Positions 48,777 through 56,978 of a DNA stretch of 64,000 bases are shown one piece after another (the stretch's first letter is position 1; every line of letters starts with the position of its first letter). A program made the position numbers and the translations under genes. The notes under the pieces were generated by a model. It did no database searches. It was not told the origin of the DNA and worked only from the letters and a program-made list of their open reading frames with translations. Origin of the DNA: Desulforamulus reducens MI-1 (GTDB lineage Bacteria; Bacillota; Desulfotomaculia; Desulfotomaculales; Desulfotomaculaceae); contig NC_009253.1 of NCBI RefSeq assembly GCF_000016165.1, positions 2,142,332 to 2,206,331 on the forward strand, in the 5' to 3' direction.

Positions 48777-50628
48777 ATTATCTTCAAATCGGAAAGTAAC
48801 TTTCCGAGCCAAGTTAAAGCTCCAAAATAACCAATTTTTGGTTATACCGCTTGAGCTGCTATGTTGCCTGAATGCCTAATCACTCGGAAAGCGTTATCAC
48901 TGCTGTATACTCCAATAAAAAGCTAGATTTTAGGGTGCAGTTAATAAGACCCATCTTTTTTGGATCAGTGATATCATATTTGATTAATTCGATTAGTCTC
49001 GAGTTTGTTTAACCTGAACTTACGGCAACCCATGCCTGTATGCAAAGGAATTCTTGTAATTTTTCCTTAGCATTCTTCAATGCCTTTTGCAGCCAGGGAT
49101 TAGGGGCTAACTTTATATGGCGGTAACGGTTGTTGCCTACAATGTTCCCAGGTACATTCAGTATTTTACGGCGGATAGTGGGCACTTCAGCACGGCTGTC
49201 TTTGCCATCCAATAAGGCCAAGCGAAACCAGTTGAGAAGGTTATACGATAATACTTTGAGCCACATAAAGGCTTTGTTTCGATCCATCTCTGCTTGGCTC
49301 ATTTTTTCAAAGCCTAAGCCAACCTTGAGTTCATCAATTTTGTTTTCGATATTGCAACGCTTATTGTATTCGTGCCATACCTCCTCTGGGTTGTGCTCGT
49401 CACTAGAAGTAATTATCACCTGGTAGTCGAATGTCTTCAGGTCAAAGTTAAGTTGATCGCCGCATGCCTTAGGTTCTTGAGTTTCACGGATAAATACAAA
49501 CCTGCGGGCTTTGGACCATTTAGGTAATGGAATGGTGATTTCTGCTGCAGCATAATGGTTGCTCAAAGACTGCCACTGGTTCTGGTCATCAAGGTATTTA
49601 ATGACCTTTCTCATATTACTGGTGAGTTTAGCCTTACAAATATACTCGATGCCCTGTTCTTCCAGGTAGGCAAAGTTATCCTCATCAAAGAAACCTTTAT
49701 CTATGCGGATACCTTTTACGAGGATATTCTGGGCAGCTAAGATCTCTAATGTCTCTTTAAGGAATTCCATAAATTGGCCATTGCTGGCGACGTTCCCACT
49801 ATATAACCCGGCATTGACTAGTTCGCAAGTTCCAGAGATAAATGCTACCTTTACCTTGTAGGAAGGCCTCCCGTGGTACCGAGGATTGTAACCGACTTTT
49901 GATCCTTCCTGTTTCCCAAAAACAGTGAGGACACTGTCATCAATATCTAGCCAGACTTCACGGGGCTGATCGGATTTGGCCTTTAAGGACAGCATTTCCT
50001 GATTCACCAGAGGCAATTGGTTTAATGCCTCCTGCTCACAGATAAGAGATAGAAAGTTCCGCAAAGTGCTTTCGTCAGGCACTTGTGTTACTTCTTTAAT
50101 TTTCTGGTATCCAGGGTCAGTTTGCAGAGCATTCATATGAGAAAACCGTAATAATCCCAAGGAAAGGGCATCAATGATTGTATCTAACAACCCTGTATCA
50201 GAGTATTTACAGTTATGATGTCGCTTAAGGGAAACCCCTTTAAGCATACCCTTGAAATCAATGGCTTGCTTAAACGCCTCTAGTATGCCAAAATTTCCAT
50301 AAGCAGTTACAGAAGTATTGTCAAAGCTAATCGGAAGATCACTTTTGCTAGTCAGGCGTTGAAGAGAATGTAATTTCTTCTGATATTTACGTTCCAAATC
50401 ACGTCGTTGTTGACGGGTCAAAGTTTCAAGTTGATTTGTGGTAATAAATTGTGATACCATCATTTCAGAGGGTCACCATCCTTTTGGAATGTTTTGTTTG
50501 GACGCTAAACAATTCCGTAGAAGGGGCGGTGTACCCTCTTTTTCTGTCAAATTTTTTACAACAAAAAATGGTTATTAGACCTTGATGTTATTGGGTTTTT
50601 AAACTTTACTTTCCGTATCTAAGATTAT
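48777..50628 (-). mobile_element. IS1380-family insertion sequence (boundaries approximate)
   Basis: The transposase gene is flanked by imperfect inverted sequences: 48777-48799 and 50606-50628 agree at about 18 of 23 positions (core CGGAAAGTAA), with a second inner pair containing AATAACCA (48826-48833 and 50569-50576). A size near 1.85 kb fits the family. No target-site duplication could be identified, so the exact ends remain open. Confidence 0.5.
49009..50463 (-). CDS. IS1380-family transposase
   Basis: 484 residues, apparently intact. DIDDSVLTVFGKQEGSKVGY with RPSYKVKVAFI, the RIDKGFFDEDN segment, and RCNIENKIDELKVGLGFEKM supply the DDE-type acidic residues of this family. The ATG start has only a weak binding site (AAAGGATGG). 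It lies downstream of SulP in the same orientation. The element seems recent because the frame is undamaged. Confidence 0.9.
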   Translation of the reverse strand: MMVSQFITTNQLETLTRQQRRDLERKYQKKLHSLQRLTSKSDLPISFDNTSVTAYGNFGILEAFKQAIDFKGMLKGVSLKRHHNCKYSDTGLLDTIIDALSLGLLRFSHMNALQTDPGYQKIKEVTQVPDESTLRNFLSLICEQEALNQLPLVNQEMLSLKAKSDQPREVWLDIDDSVLTVFGKQEGSKVGYNPRYHGRPSYKVKVAFISGTCELVNAGLYSGNVASNGQFMEFLKETLEILAAQNILVKGIRIDKGFFDEDNFAYLEEQGIEYICKAKLTSNMRKVIKYLDDQNQWQSLSNHYAAAEITIPLPKWSKARRFVFIRETQEPKACGDQLNFDLKTFDYQVIITSSDEHNPEEVWHEYNKRCNIENKIDELKVGLGFEKMSQAEMDRNKAFMWLKVLSYNLLNWFRLALLDGKDSRAEVPTIRRKILNVPGNIVGNNRYRHIKLAPNPWLQKALKNAKEKLQEFLCIQAWVAVSSG

Positions 50629-50696
50629 ATAATAAAGTTTTTATATGCTACTGTAACAAAATATTAGATTTTCTCCCTAGTGTCCTAGTTTTTTAA

Positions 50697-52418
50697 TTAG
50701 GCTTGGGCAGTCCTTTCGTGGCTACTATAGCCGACATTTCGAACAAATGAACTTGCCTCATCCAGAGCCTTACCGGAAGTTGCAAATACCTCATCGTCTT
50801 CCATAAATATATTGTCTTTACCAATATGTTCGACGATATGCATTTTATCCAGCATTTTAAGAATCTTCGGTGTAACACCAGACAAGATAACCCTTTTGTC
50901 GTCACCCTGAGCCCGGTTGATAAAGGCTTCTATCACCTCTAGGGCAGTTATGTCAATAACAGAGATACCCTTAAAGCGAATCATAAATACCTTTGAATCC
51001 GAGTAGCCTTCCGATAGTTTTCTCTCTAAATCTGCTGATGAACCAAAATAAAGGTTTCCTTCCAATTGGAAGATGGAAATAGAGGGATTCTGACCATTAA
51101 TTGCCTGCTCAACAAAACGTCCATCATTGGCGCGAACTGGTGCCAGGGTCTTAACATTAGCAACACCAGAATCTTTCAGGTAAAGGATTAACGAAAGTGC
51201 TACACCAGCATAAATAGCTTGTTCCAGTTCTGGAGCAAGGATAGTGGTGAACATGGTAACAAGTAATACAACTGCATCATTTCGGTTGGTTTTTAGAACT
51301 TTGGCCACAGCCTTTTTATCAATCATGGAGTAGGCCACAACCATGATCACCCCAGCCAAACTGGCGTTAGGAATATACCTGGCATAGGGAGCAAAGAAAA
51401 TCAGAACCAGCAAAATTATAAAACCTACCAAGACACCCGACAGCCGTGTCCTACCACCGTTTTGGAAGGTGATAGCAGAACGAGTAAAGGATCCAGAACC
51501 AGCAATACTGCTAAAGAAAGCACCGCCCATGTTTGCAATACCCTGACCTATAAATTCTTGGTTAGGATCAATTTTTTGCAGAGTTTTTGAGGCAATGGCC
51601 TTGGAGATAGACACAGCTTCTACAAGACCGATAATGGCAATAACCAACGCTCCTGCACCCAGATCAGCTGCTGCAGACAAACTAAAATTCGGCATACTTA
51701 GGGGTGGTATGGCCTGGGGAATTTTACCCACTACCTTAATACCATACTGCTCTAAACCTAATGTCATTACTAAGATAACAGAAAAAACAACACCGAGCAA
51801 AGCACCGGGAAGGTTTTTGTTAATTTTTTTACAAATTAATATTACCGCAATGGTGAAAATACCCACACCAAATGCAACATAATTCATTTTGTCAAGGTTC
51901 TGGAAACAAGCCATTACTTTATCAATACTGGATAGGTGACCTTTGGGTAACTTGATGCCCAATAGGTTGTTTAATTGCCCCATTGCAATAATAATACCCG
52001 CACCTGCCGTAAAACCTACAATTACTGCGTGCGATACATAGTTTACCAGTGAACCAAGCCTCAAGGTACCCATGGCAAATTGTATGGCGCCAACCAAGAA
52101 GGTAAGTAAAAACAGATTACCAAAGAAATTATCACTTCCTAAAAATGATGCCATGTAAGCAGCAATTAACAATGAGATTGCGTTAGTCGGTCCTGTGGCT
52201 AACTGGTTCGAACTACCAAAGGAAGAAGCTAAAATCGTTAATACAATTCCAGAGTAAAGTCCGTATGCAGGGTGTACACCTGCTATCATGGCATAGGCCA
52301 TGGTTTGAGGCAAGGCAACTACAGCTACAGTGAGTGCTGCTATAAAGTCAAATCGAAAATCCTTTTTATCATAGTTTCTTAGGGTGTCTAAAATCGGTAC
52401 GTACTTTAAAATGTTCAT
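50697..52418 (-). CDS. SulP-family anion transporter with STAS domain
   Basis: 573 residues. About a dozen membrane helices (AALTVAVVALPQTMAYAMIAG; GPTNAISLLIAAYMASFLG; GSGSFTRSAITFQNGGRTRL) and a C-terminal STAS domain (ISIFQLEGNLYFGSSADLE; MIRFKGISVIDITALEVIE). Bacterial SulP proteins import sulfate, bicarbonate or C4-dicarboxylates. ATG 52418 follows GGGGGC at 7 bases. It is the last gene of a probable operon with two CBS-pair proteins and a WYL regulator. Confidence 0.92.
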   Translation of the reverse strand: MNILKYVPILDTLRNYDKKDFRFDFIAALTVAVVALPQTMAYAMIAGVHPAYGLYSGIVLTILASSFGSSNQLATGPTNAISLLIAAYMASFLGSDNFFGNLFLLTFLVGAIQFAMGTLRLGSLVNYVSHAVIVGFTAGAGIIIAMGQLNNLLGIKLPKGHLSSIDKVMACFQNLDKMNYVAFGVGIFTIAVILICKKINKNLPGALLGVVFSVILVMTLGLEQYGIKVVGKIPQAIPPLSMPNFSLSAAADLGAGALVIAIIGLVEAVSISKAIASKTLQKIDPNQEFIGQGIANMGGAFFSSIAGSGSFTRSAITFQNGGRTRLSGVLVGFIILLVLIFFAPYARYIPNASLAGVIMVVAYSMIDKKAVAKVLKTNRNDAVVLLVTMFTTILAPELEQAIYAGVALSLILYLKDSGVANVKTLAPVRANDGRFVEQAINGQNPSISIFQLEGNLYFGSSADLERKLSEGYSDSKVFMIRFKGISVIDITALEVIEAFINRAQGDDKRVILSGVTPKILKMLDKMHIVEHIGKDNIFMEDDEVFATSGKALDEASSFVRNVGYSSHERTAQA

Positions 52419-52453
52419 AGTACATGCCCCCAACAATAAAATTTCGATGTGGT

Positions 52454-52535
52454 AAGGTGCTATAACAAGATGCAGTTGATAATTAAAATCTATTTGTGAA
52501 ATCTAGTACTTCACAGATCATAACTTAAAGGTACT
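52454..52535 (-). promoter_or_regulatory. Possible operator region upstream of SulP
   Basis: Contains AAGGTGCT (52454-52461) and the related AAGGTACT (52528-52535), plus an imperfect 19-bp dyad GTGAA-N9-TTCAC at 52495-52513. These lie in the 126-base gap between the CBS gene and SulP. They may allow SulP to be controlled separately from the rest of the operon. Confidence 0.3.
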
Positions 52536-52544
52536 TATTCAATT

Positions 52545-53078
52545 TTAGCTAGTTAGCTGATTTCTTTTGATATAAGCATCGACTAAGTAATACATCTCAC
52601 TTATTAGAGAGTCTACCGAAAGGAAGCCCACGGGATTCTCTTCCTTACAAACAACCAGAACATTGGAACCGCTTTGGTTAAACCTTTGTGCAGCACTCAT
52701 TAACGTATCATCTACTTTAACACTAACCTCTTTTAAAGACTTTACCCAAGGATGTATCGGTGATCTCATCTCCTCCTTAAAACGTTGTGTAAATAATCCC
52801 TCCCAAAGTAAAGGTTTAATCATAAAACCAGAAACATTCCATCCCCCAAAATATTTATCCGTTGGGAGTGTCTTTGGACCTACAGCCCTTATTACGTCCT
52901 GAAAGGTTAAAAGTCCTACTGGTTTTTGACCAGCACCTATAACTAACAAACTGGCAATACCATTTAGTGAAAGACTTTGCTCCATTACATTTACTGCTGT
53001 TGCCAAACTATCTTGTACTCGAATGATAAATTTTTCATCAATCGGTGTCATTAAATCTTTAATTCGCTTTTCCTTCAC
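52545..53078 (-). CDS. CBS-pair protein B
   Basis: 177 residues, two CBS domains. KDLMTPIDEKFIIRVQDSLA opens the first and LLTFQDVIRAVG closes it; MRSPIHPWVKSLKEVSVKVD opens the second and GFLSVDSLISEMYYLVDAY closes it. CBS pairs bind adenine nucleotides such as AMP, ATP or c-di-AMP and often control transporters. GTG start 53078 follows AGGAGGAAGGAG. It shares a WEGLF linker with protein A (54279-54773), so the two are paralogs. It probably senses energy or nucleotide state for SulP. Confidence 0.85.
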   Translation of the reverse strand: MKEKRIKDLMTPIDEKFIIRVQDSLATAVNVMEQSLSLNGIASLLVIGAGQKPVGLLTFQDVIRAVGPKTLPTDKYFGGWNVSGFMIKPLLWEGLFTQRFKEEMRSPIHPWVKSLKEVSVKVDDTLMSAAQRFNQSGSNVLVVCKEENPVGFLSVDSLISEMYYLVDAYIKRNQLTS

Positions 53079-53094
53079 GCTCCTTCCTCCTTTT

Positions 53095-53892
53095 TTAATA
53101 GCTGATTAAATACTTGCTCTTTGTAGAATACATATCATTTTTATCTATCCTTCTTAGCCTATTGGCATGAAGGATATTTTTACAGTTCTCAAGGACCTTA
53201 TAACGAAGCCATCCCGGTTCAATAATATCCACTTCACTTCCCCACATGGTTAAAAGACCAATCATTTCCCGGCCTCTTTTGGTATAGATTTGTAACATAA
53301 ACGTACCATCTTTGAGTTTTTGTTTTGAACTAATGTCTCCAGCCAGCAATTGACAGACATTGCTAAGTACCTTGGCAGATACTTTAATCTTTATATCCTC
53401 CCAAGACCCTTCAACGGTTTTGGACACGACCATAGTCTGGCGACTGGCGCACACTGCATCTTCACTGTCAAAAAAGCATATTGGGATATCAAAGGGAATA
53501 ATAATTCCAACCCGACTCATCCATGTTCGTATTAATATTTCTTTAAGAAAAAACCGTGCGTACTGCATTTCATTTTTTAAAATATCCAGATCCGATAACA
53601 TATTGATTAATAGAAGTTCCGCCGCAGACTCCCGTTCTTTCTCCCGTATGGTATATCCCCCGGGAAATTCAGAATCATGATGAGTTGTTTTAAGTATTTC
53701 GTACCCCAGATTTTGCAGTTCATTCAAATAACGGTAGATCTGTCTTGTACTTACACCACATTTCAGTGCCAAATATTCCAGAGGAGCGCCTCCCCTGTCA
53801 CTAAAATTTCTTAATTCCTTTAACACAATCTCCAAATTTTGAGAATGATTGTGTTTAGCTTTTCGGGTAGAATTTTTATCCAACAAAACCAC
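53095..53892 (-). CDS. WYL/HTH-type transcriptional regulator
   Basis: 265 residues. N-terminal winged helix (APLEYLALKCGVSTRQIYRY and LNELQNLGYEILK) and a C-terminal segment resembling the WCX part of WYL regulators (DGTFMLQIYTKRGREMIGLL ending in EPGWLRYKVLENCKNIL). The middle is divergent from typical WYL domains. WYL proteins bind nucleotides or oligonucleotides and act as local regulators. The start (GTG 53892) has a poor binding site and is uncertain. Likely controls the SulP operon it lies in. Confidence 0.75.
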   Translation of the reverse strand: MVLLDKNSTRKAKHNHSQNLEIVLKELRNFSDRGGAPLEYLALKCGVSTRQIYRYLNELQNLGYEILKTTHHDSEFPGGYTIREKERESAAELLLINMLSDLDILKNEMQYARFFLKEILIRTWMSRVGIIIPFDIPICFFDSEDAVCASRQTMVVSKTVEGSWEDIKIKVSAKVLSNVCQLLAGDISSKQKLKDGTFMLQIYTKRGREMIGLLTMWGSEVDIIEPGWLRYKVLENCKNILHANRLRRIDKNDMYSTKSKYLISY

Positions 53893-53903
53893 CCCGTTAC
53901 TTG

Positions 53904-54263
53904 TTAATGATAGAAATACCGAATTATCCTCGCTTCACCGGATGCAAAATCCGTTTCAGCTTCTACTAATATCTGAAGAATTTTCAAGCTTTCTTCCACG
54001 TCTATATTTTCTAAAGTTGCTAATATACTGTTGATTTCAAAATTAATAAATTCTTTATCGATCAATTCTCGCAGAACCATACTAATCATTACTGCATTTT
54101 GATTTAAATGTGGGTATGTAACACATAGTTTTCCTGCTGTTATTGCTTTATCTAGGATCCCAGTAAATTCATCAGGTAGTATGGAATGTACTTTTGGGGG
54201 CAACAAGCTCTTTAACTGAGCTTCCGTTATTTCTTGGGTTTCCATGCAAGATTTGAAATTCAT
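53904..54263 (-). CDS. Unknown 119-residue protein in the SulP operon
   Basis: Not recognised. Soluble and helix-rich, with an amphipathic core TGILDKAITAGKLCVTYPHL and LVEAETDFASGEARIIRYFY. No signal peptide, membrane segment or metal-binding motif. GAGGGG precedes the ATG at 7 bases. Spacing of 11-15 bases to both neighbours indicates one transcript. It might act with the CBS proteins, but this is only context. Confidence 0.65.
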   Translation of the reverse strand: MNFKSCMETQEITEAQLKSLLPPKVHSILPDEFTGILDKAITAGKLCVTYPHLNQNAVMISMVLRELIDKEFINFEINSILATLENIDVEESLKILQILVEAETDFASGEARIIRYFYH

Positions 54264-54278
54264 ATTTTACCCCTCACT

Positions 54279-54773
54279 CTAAAAAACATTTGCTTCCACT
54301 AACTCACTTACTTCTTTAAAAATTTCAACGGGCCTCACCATTCCAATAATATTTCCATTTTCCTCCACTGGAACCAACTCTAGCCCTTTACTGGTTAGCA
54401 TGTAGATAGCATCCAATATGGAATCCTCTGCTTGAAGTCGTTCTTTTTCAACTGGCCTCATAATATCTTTTACCTTCTTGCCTGCTTGATTTAAACAAAT
54501 TCGGGCGAACAGTCCTTCCCAGTGTTGAGGTCCATCACAATACATTTGAAGAGAAGTAATAATATCACGGAAACTAAGAGTCCCAACTAATTGTTTCTTA
54601 TTATCAAATACAAGTACCGATCGGTGGGCCTGTGATCCAGCCATATGTCCGGAATAGAATGTATTTTTTAAAACAAACATGGCGTCTCGTAAGGTATTCT
54701 CTAAAAATACAGTTGCATAATCCTGAATTGGTACCATGATGTCCCTAACCTTTTTTTCGACATTACGGGGCAC
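54279..54773 (-). CDS. CBS-pair protein A
   Basis: 164 residues, two CBS domains (VRDIMVPIQDYATVFLENTL; GTLSFRDIITSLQ; VKDIMRPVEKERLQAEDSIL; GMVRPVEIFKEVSELVE). It resembles protein B in length and in the WEGLF linker. The GTG start at 54773 has only a weak SD. Likely a nucleotide sensor for the operon. Confidence 0.85.
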   Translation of the reverse strand: MPRNVEKKVRDIMVPIQDYATVFLENTLRDAMFVLKNTFYSGHMAGSQAHRSVLVFDNKKQLVGTLSFRDIITSLQMYCDGPQHWEGLFARICLNQAGKKVKDIMRPVEKERLQAEDSILDAIYMLTSKGLELVPVEENGNIIGMVRPVEIFKEVSELVEANVF

Positions 54774-54818
54774 CAGTTCTCACACCCTTCGCAAGCAAAC
54801 TAATCATATTATAAAAAA

Positions 54819-54962
54819 TTAATTATTTTGCTTCTCATCTTGCCCCAGGGAATAATACTTCCTAATTACCTCCCGGATAAGCTCACTGGTTTCCATTTCA
54901 TTATGAACATTACAAGAGTTAAATTTTTCTTGTACCCATTCAATAAACTGAGCACTCGTCAT
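54819..54962 (-). CDS. Unknown 47-residue protein at the head of the SulP operon
   Basis: The frame is short but well supported: ATG 54962 lies 5 bases after a run of seven G, and the product is mostly helical (QFIEWVQEKFNSCNVHNEME, then LIREVIRKYYSLGQDE). It ends in a hydrophilic tail. I do not recognise it. It is probably the first gene of the operon; the 45-base gap to the CBS gene is unremarkable. Confidence 0.65.
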   Translation of the reverse strand: MTSAQFIEWVQEKFNSCNVHNEMETSELIREVIRKYYSLGQDEKQNN

Positions 54963-55430
54963 AGGAACCCCCCCATGTGAAAAATAGTAACTTATTTCCC
55001 TACCTTTTGCTGTCGCAAAACAGACTTTTGTTTGTTTTCAAGCAATAAATTTAAATCGTTTTACATGGTAAATTTTTTTTGATTAATATCAAACATTTTC
55101 TTTTTTAGAATTCTAAAAATATGCTATAATGTGGTTCAAATCTTTACAAAACAAGACAATATTCAGTTGTCTGTTAATTATTTTAAATGCAAACTTCATG
55201 CCAATAAAAACCGCATCAAATCACGTTCTTTGAGTATGGAGATTGTTTGTTAACATACACTTATGGTTTTACACAATGATTTATCCATCACAGGTTACTT
55301 TCTTTCTAGACAAAAACCTATTTTCGCGCTGGTTTGTGACCAACGTAACAATTCCTTTAGTGCTGTCTGATTTTATACAGGCATAATTTTAATTGTATGA
55401 TTTTATGCAACGGAACAAGGAGGGATGGAT
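54963..55430. other. Divergent control region between the SulP operon and the two-component genes (468 bp)
   Basis: No coding sequence. Visible elements: a TTTTGC-TGTC-GCAAAA palindrome at about 55004-55019, an extended -10 promoter on the plus strand (55122-55130), a small AGACAA/TTGTCT hairpin shortly after it, and an AT-rich leader. No clear -24/-12 sigma-54 promoter was found in either direction. Confidence 0.65.
55122..55130 (+). promoter_or_regulatory. Extended -10 promoter candidate for the histidine kinase gene
   Basis: TGC followed by a perfect TATAAT (55125-55130). The -35 region is poor, as expected for an extended -10 promoter. The start site would be near 55137, giving a 5' leader of almost 300 bases. 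Confidence 0.45.
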
Positions 55431-56978
55431 TTGCTGCAAATTTTTAAAAATAAATCCTTTGCCACACAAATAATGGTTCTAGTTTCTGCCATTTTATTAA
55501 TTCCAATTCTTGTGATGGTGTATGATATTTTTTTCTCTGGTGCTAAGGATGAGATGTTATTAAAAACCAAAGAAGAGCGACTGGGTACTATGGTAAAGGC
55601 AACTGTGAGGGATTTAAATAGTTACCTTAATAAGCTTCCCGGCGAAACACTTATCATTAATTCAAAAAGTACACAAATTTTAGCCAACACCTTCAAATTA
55701 ACGGCAAAATCACTGGCAGACGCCAACCCAGGCGTTCGCATGGGGCTATATATTCCAGAAACCAAGGATTTATATGTTTACGGTTTCCTTCACCAATATC
55801 GCCCTATGACTCCAGAGGAAATAAAGGTTCGCGAAAAGCGTGTTTTAAACGAAGCAGCTTCAGGTTTAACTGCCGTATCAGCTACAAAAGAACCTTTATC
55901 TCGCATTACTGGTTCACTTGGAGATCAAACCTTTGAATATTTGATGCCTGTAACATATCAAGGAAAACTAATCGCCGTAGCATGGGCAGATGAACGTGTT
56001 CATCCGGTTTTTGCCCAAAGCCGACAGTTTAGCCTCATCGCTAGATATCTCACCCTTTTGGGGCTCATCTTTGGCCTAGGAGCCGCCTTGTATGTAATCC
56101 ATAACTTAGCCACTGAGGTTAGAGTAATTAAAAAGGGGCTTTTGGGTATGGAGGAAGACCTTGATAAGCGGCTTCCGGCTATGCCCGGTGAAATTGGAGA
56201 AGTTGTTCAGGCCATCAACAACTTAGCTGATTCATTAAAGGAGAAGAAAAGACTTCAAGAGGAATTAATGCGCTCAGAAAGGCTGGTTGCCCTAGGGCGA
56301 TTGGTTACTGGCGTAGCTCACGAATTAAGGAACCCTCTGGGAATTGTTAGGGCTACGGTCCAAGTGATGGACGGGGAATATAAAAATCTGGAAGGCATAA
56401 AGGATTACACCAAGGTCATTTGTGAGCAAATCGACCGGGGAAATAAAGTAATTCAGGAACTGCTAGATTTCGGGAGACCCAGCAAACCAATCGTAAGCCC
56501 TATTGATTTAAATGGATTACTTGAATCCGTTCTCACTTTTACTTACCCTATCCTCAGACAAAATAACATCCAATTAGTAAGGGAGTTTACAAAAGACTTA
56601 CCTAAAGCCAATATTGATTCAGATCGTATCAAACAAGTATTTGTAAATTTAATTTTAAATGCTATCCAAGCAATGCCGGGTGGCGGCAATCTAACAATTA
56701 ATACTTTTGCTGAAAAGGACACGATACAGGTTCAATTTACTGATTCTGGTAAAGGTATCTCGCCCAAAGACCTGCCACGAATTTTCGACCCCTTTTACAC
56801 CACTAAGGATGATGGTGCTGGATTAGGCCTTGCAATTAGCCACCAGATCATCCGTATGCACGGGGGTGCTATTTGGGTGTCAAGCACGTCGCCCACCGGA
56901 ACTACCTTTAATGTATGCTTGCCCAAATCCAGCCCACAGGAAGGACGTGTTGATATTGAACAAAATTCTAGTTATTGA
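55431..56978 (+). CDS. Membrane sensor histidine kinase (AtoS/NtrB-like)
   Basis: 515 residues. Two membrane helices (near 10-35 and about 200-225) enclose an extracytoplasmic sensor; a HAMP-like segment (LDKRLPAMPGEIGEVVQAIN) follows, then HisKA with GVAHELRNPLG (phosphoacceptor His) and HATPase with NLILNAIQAMPGG and GAGLGLAIS. It pairs with the sigma-54 activator downstream. TTG 55431 is preferred because AAGGAGGG sits 6-7 bases upstream, whereas ATG 55425 is almost on top of it. The 3' end overlaps the next gene. Confidence 0.9.
   Translation: MLQIFKNKSFATQIMVLVSAILLIPILVMVYDIFFSGAKDEMLLKTKEERLGTMVKATVRDLNSYLNKLPGETLIINSKSTQILANTFKLTAKSLADANPGVRMGLYIPETKDLYVYGFLHQYRPMTPEEIKVREKRVLNEAASGLTAVSATKEPLSRITGSLGDQTFEYLMPVTYQGKLIAVAWADERVHPVFAQSRQFSLIARYLTLLGLIFGLGAALYVIHNLATEVRVIKKGLLGMEEDLDKRLPAMPGEIGEVVQAINNLADSLKEKKRLQEELMRSERLVALGRLVTGVAHELRNPLGIVRATVQVMDGEYKNLEGIKDYTKVICEQIDRGNKVIQELLDFGRPSKPIVSPIDLNGLLESVLTFTYPILRQNNIQLVREFTKDLPKANIDSDRIKQVFVNLILNAIQAMPGGGNLTINTFAEKDTIQVQFTDSGKGISPKDLPRIFDPFYTTKDDGAGLGLAISHQIIRMHGGAIWVSSTSPTGTTFNVCLPKSSPQEGRVDIEQNSSY

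Larger units (their letters stand above)
48384..49008. other. Intergenic region between the Cys-rich gene and the transposase (625 bp)
   Basis: No convincing coding sequence. It contains the leader hairpin at 48427-48473, a bidirectional terminator at 48671-48698, and from about 48777 the left end of the insertion sequence, including a CGGAAAG-TAA-CTTTCCG palindrome at 48790-48806. Confidence 0.7.

Noticed and set aside
55004-55019. TTTTGC-TGTC-GCAAAA palindrome as a defined operator
   Set aside because: Arms of six bases are expected by chance in AT-rich DNA of this length; recorded only as part of the intergenic entry.
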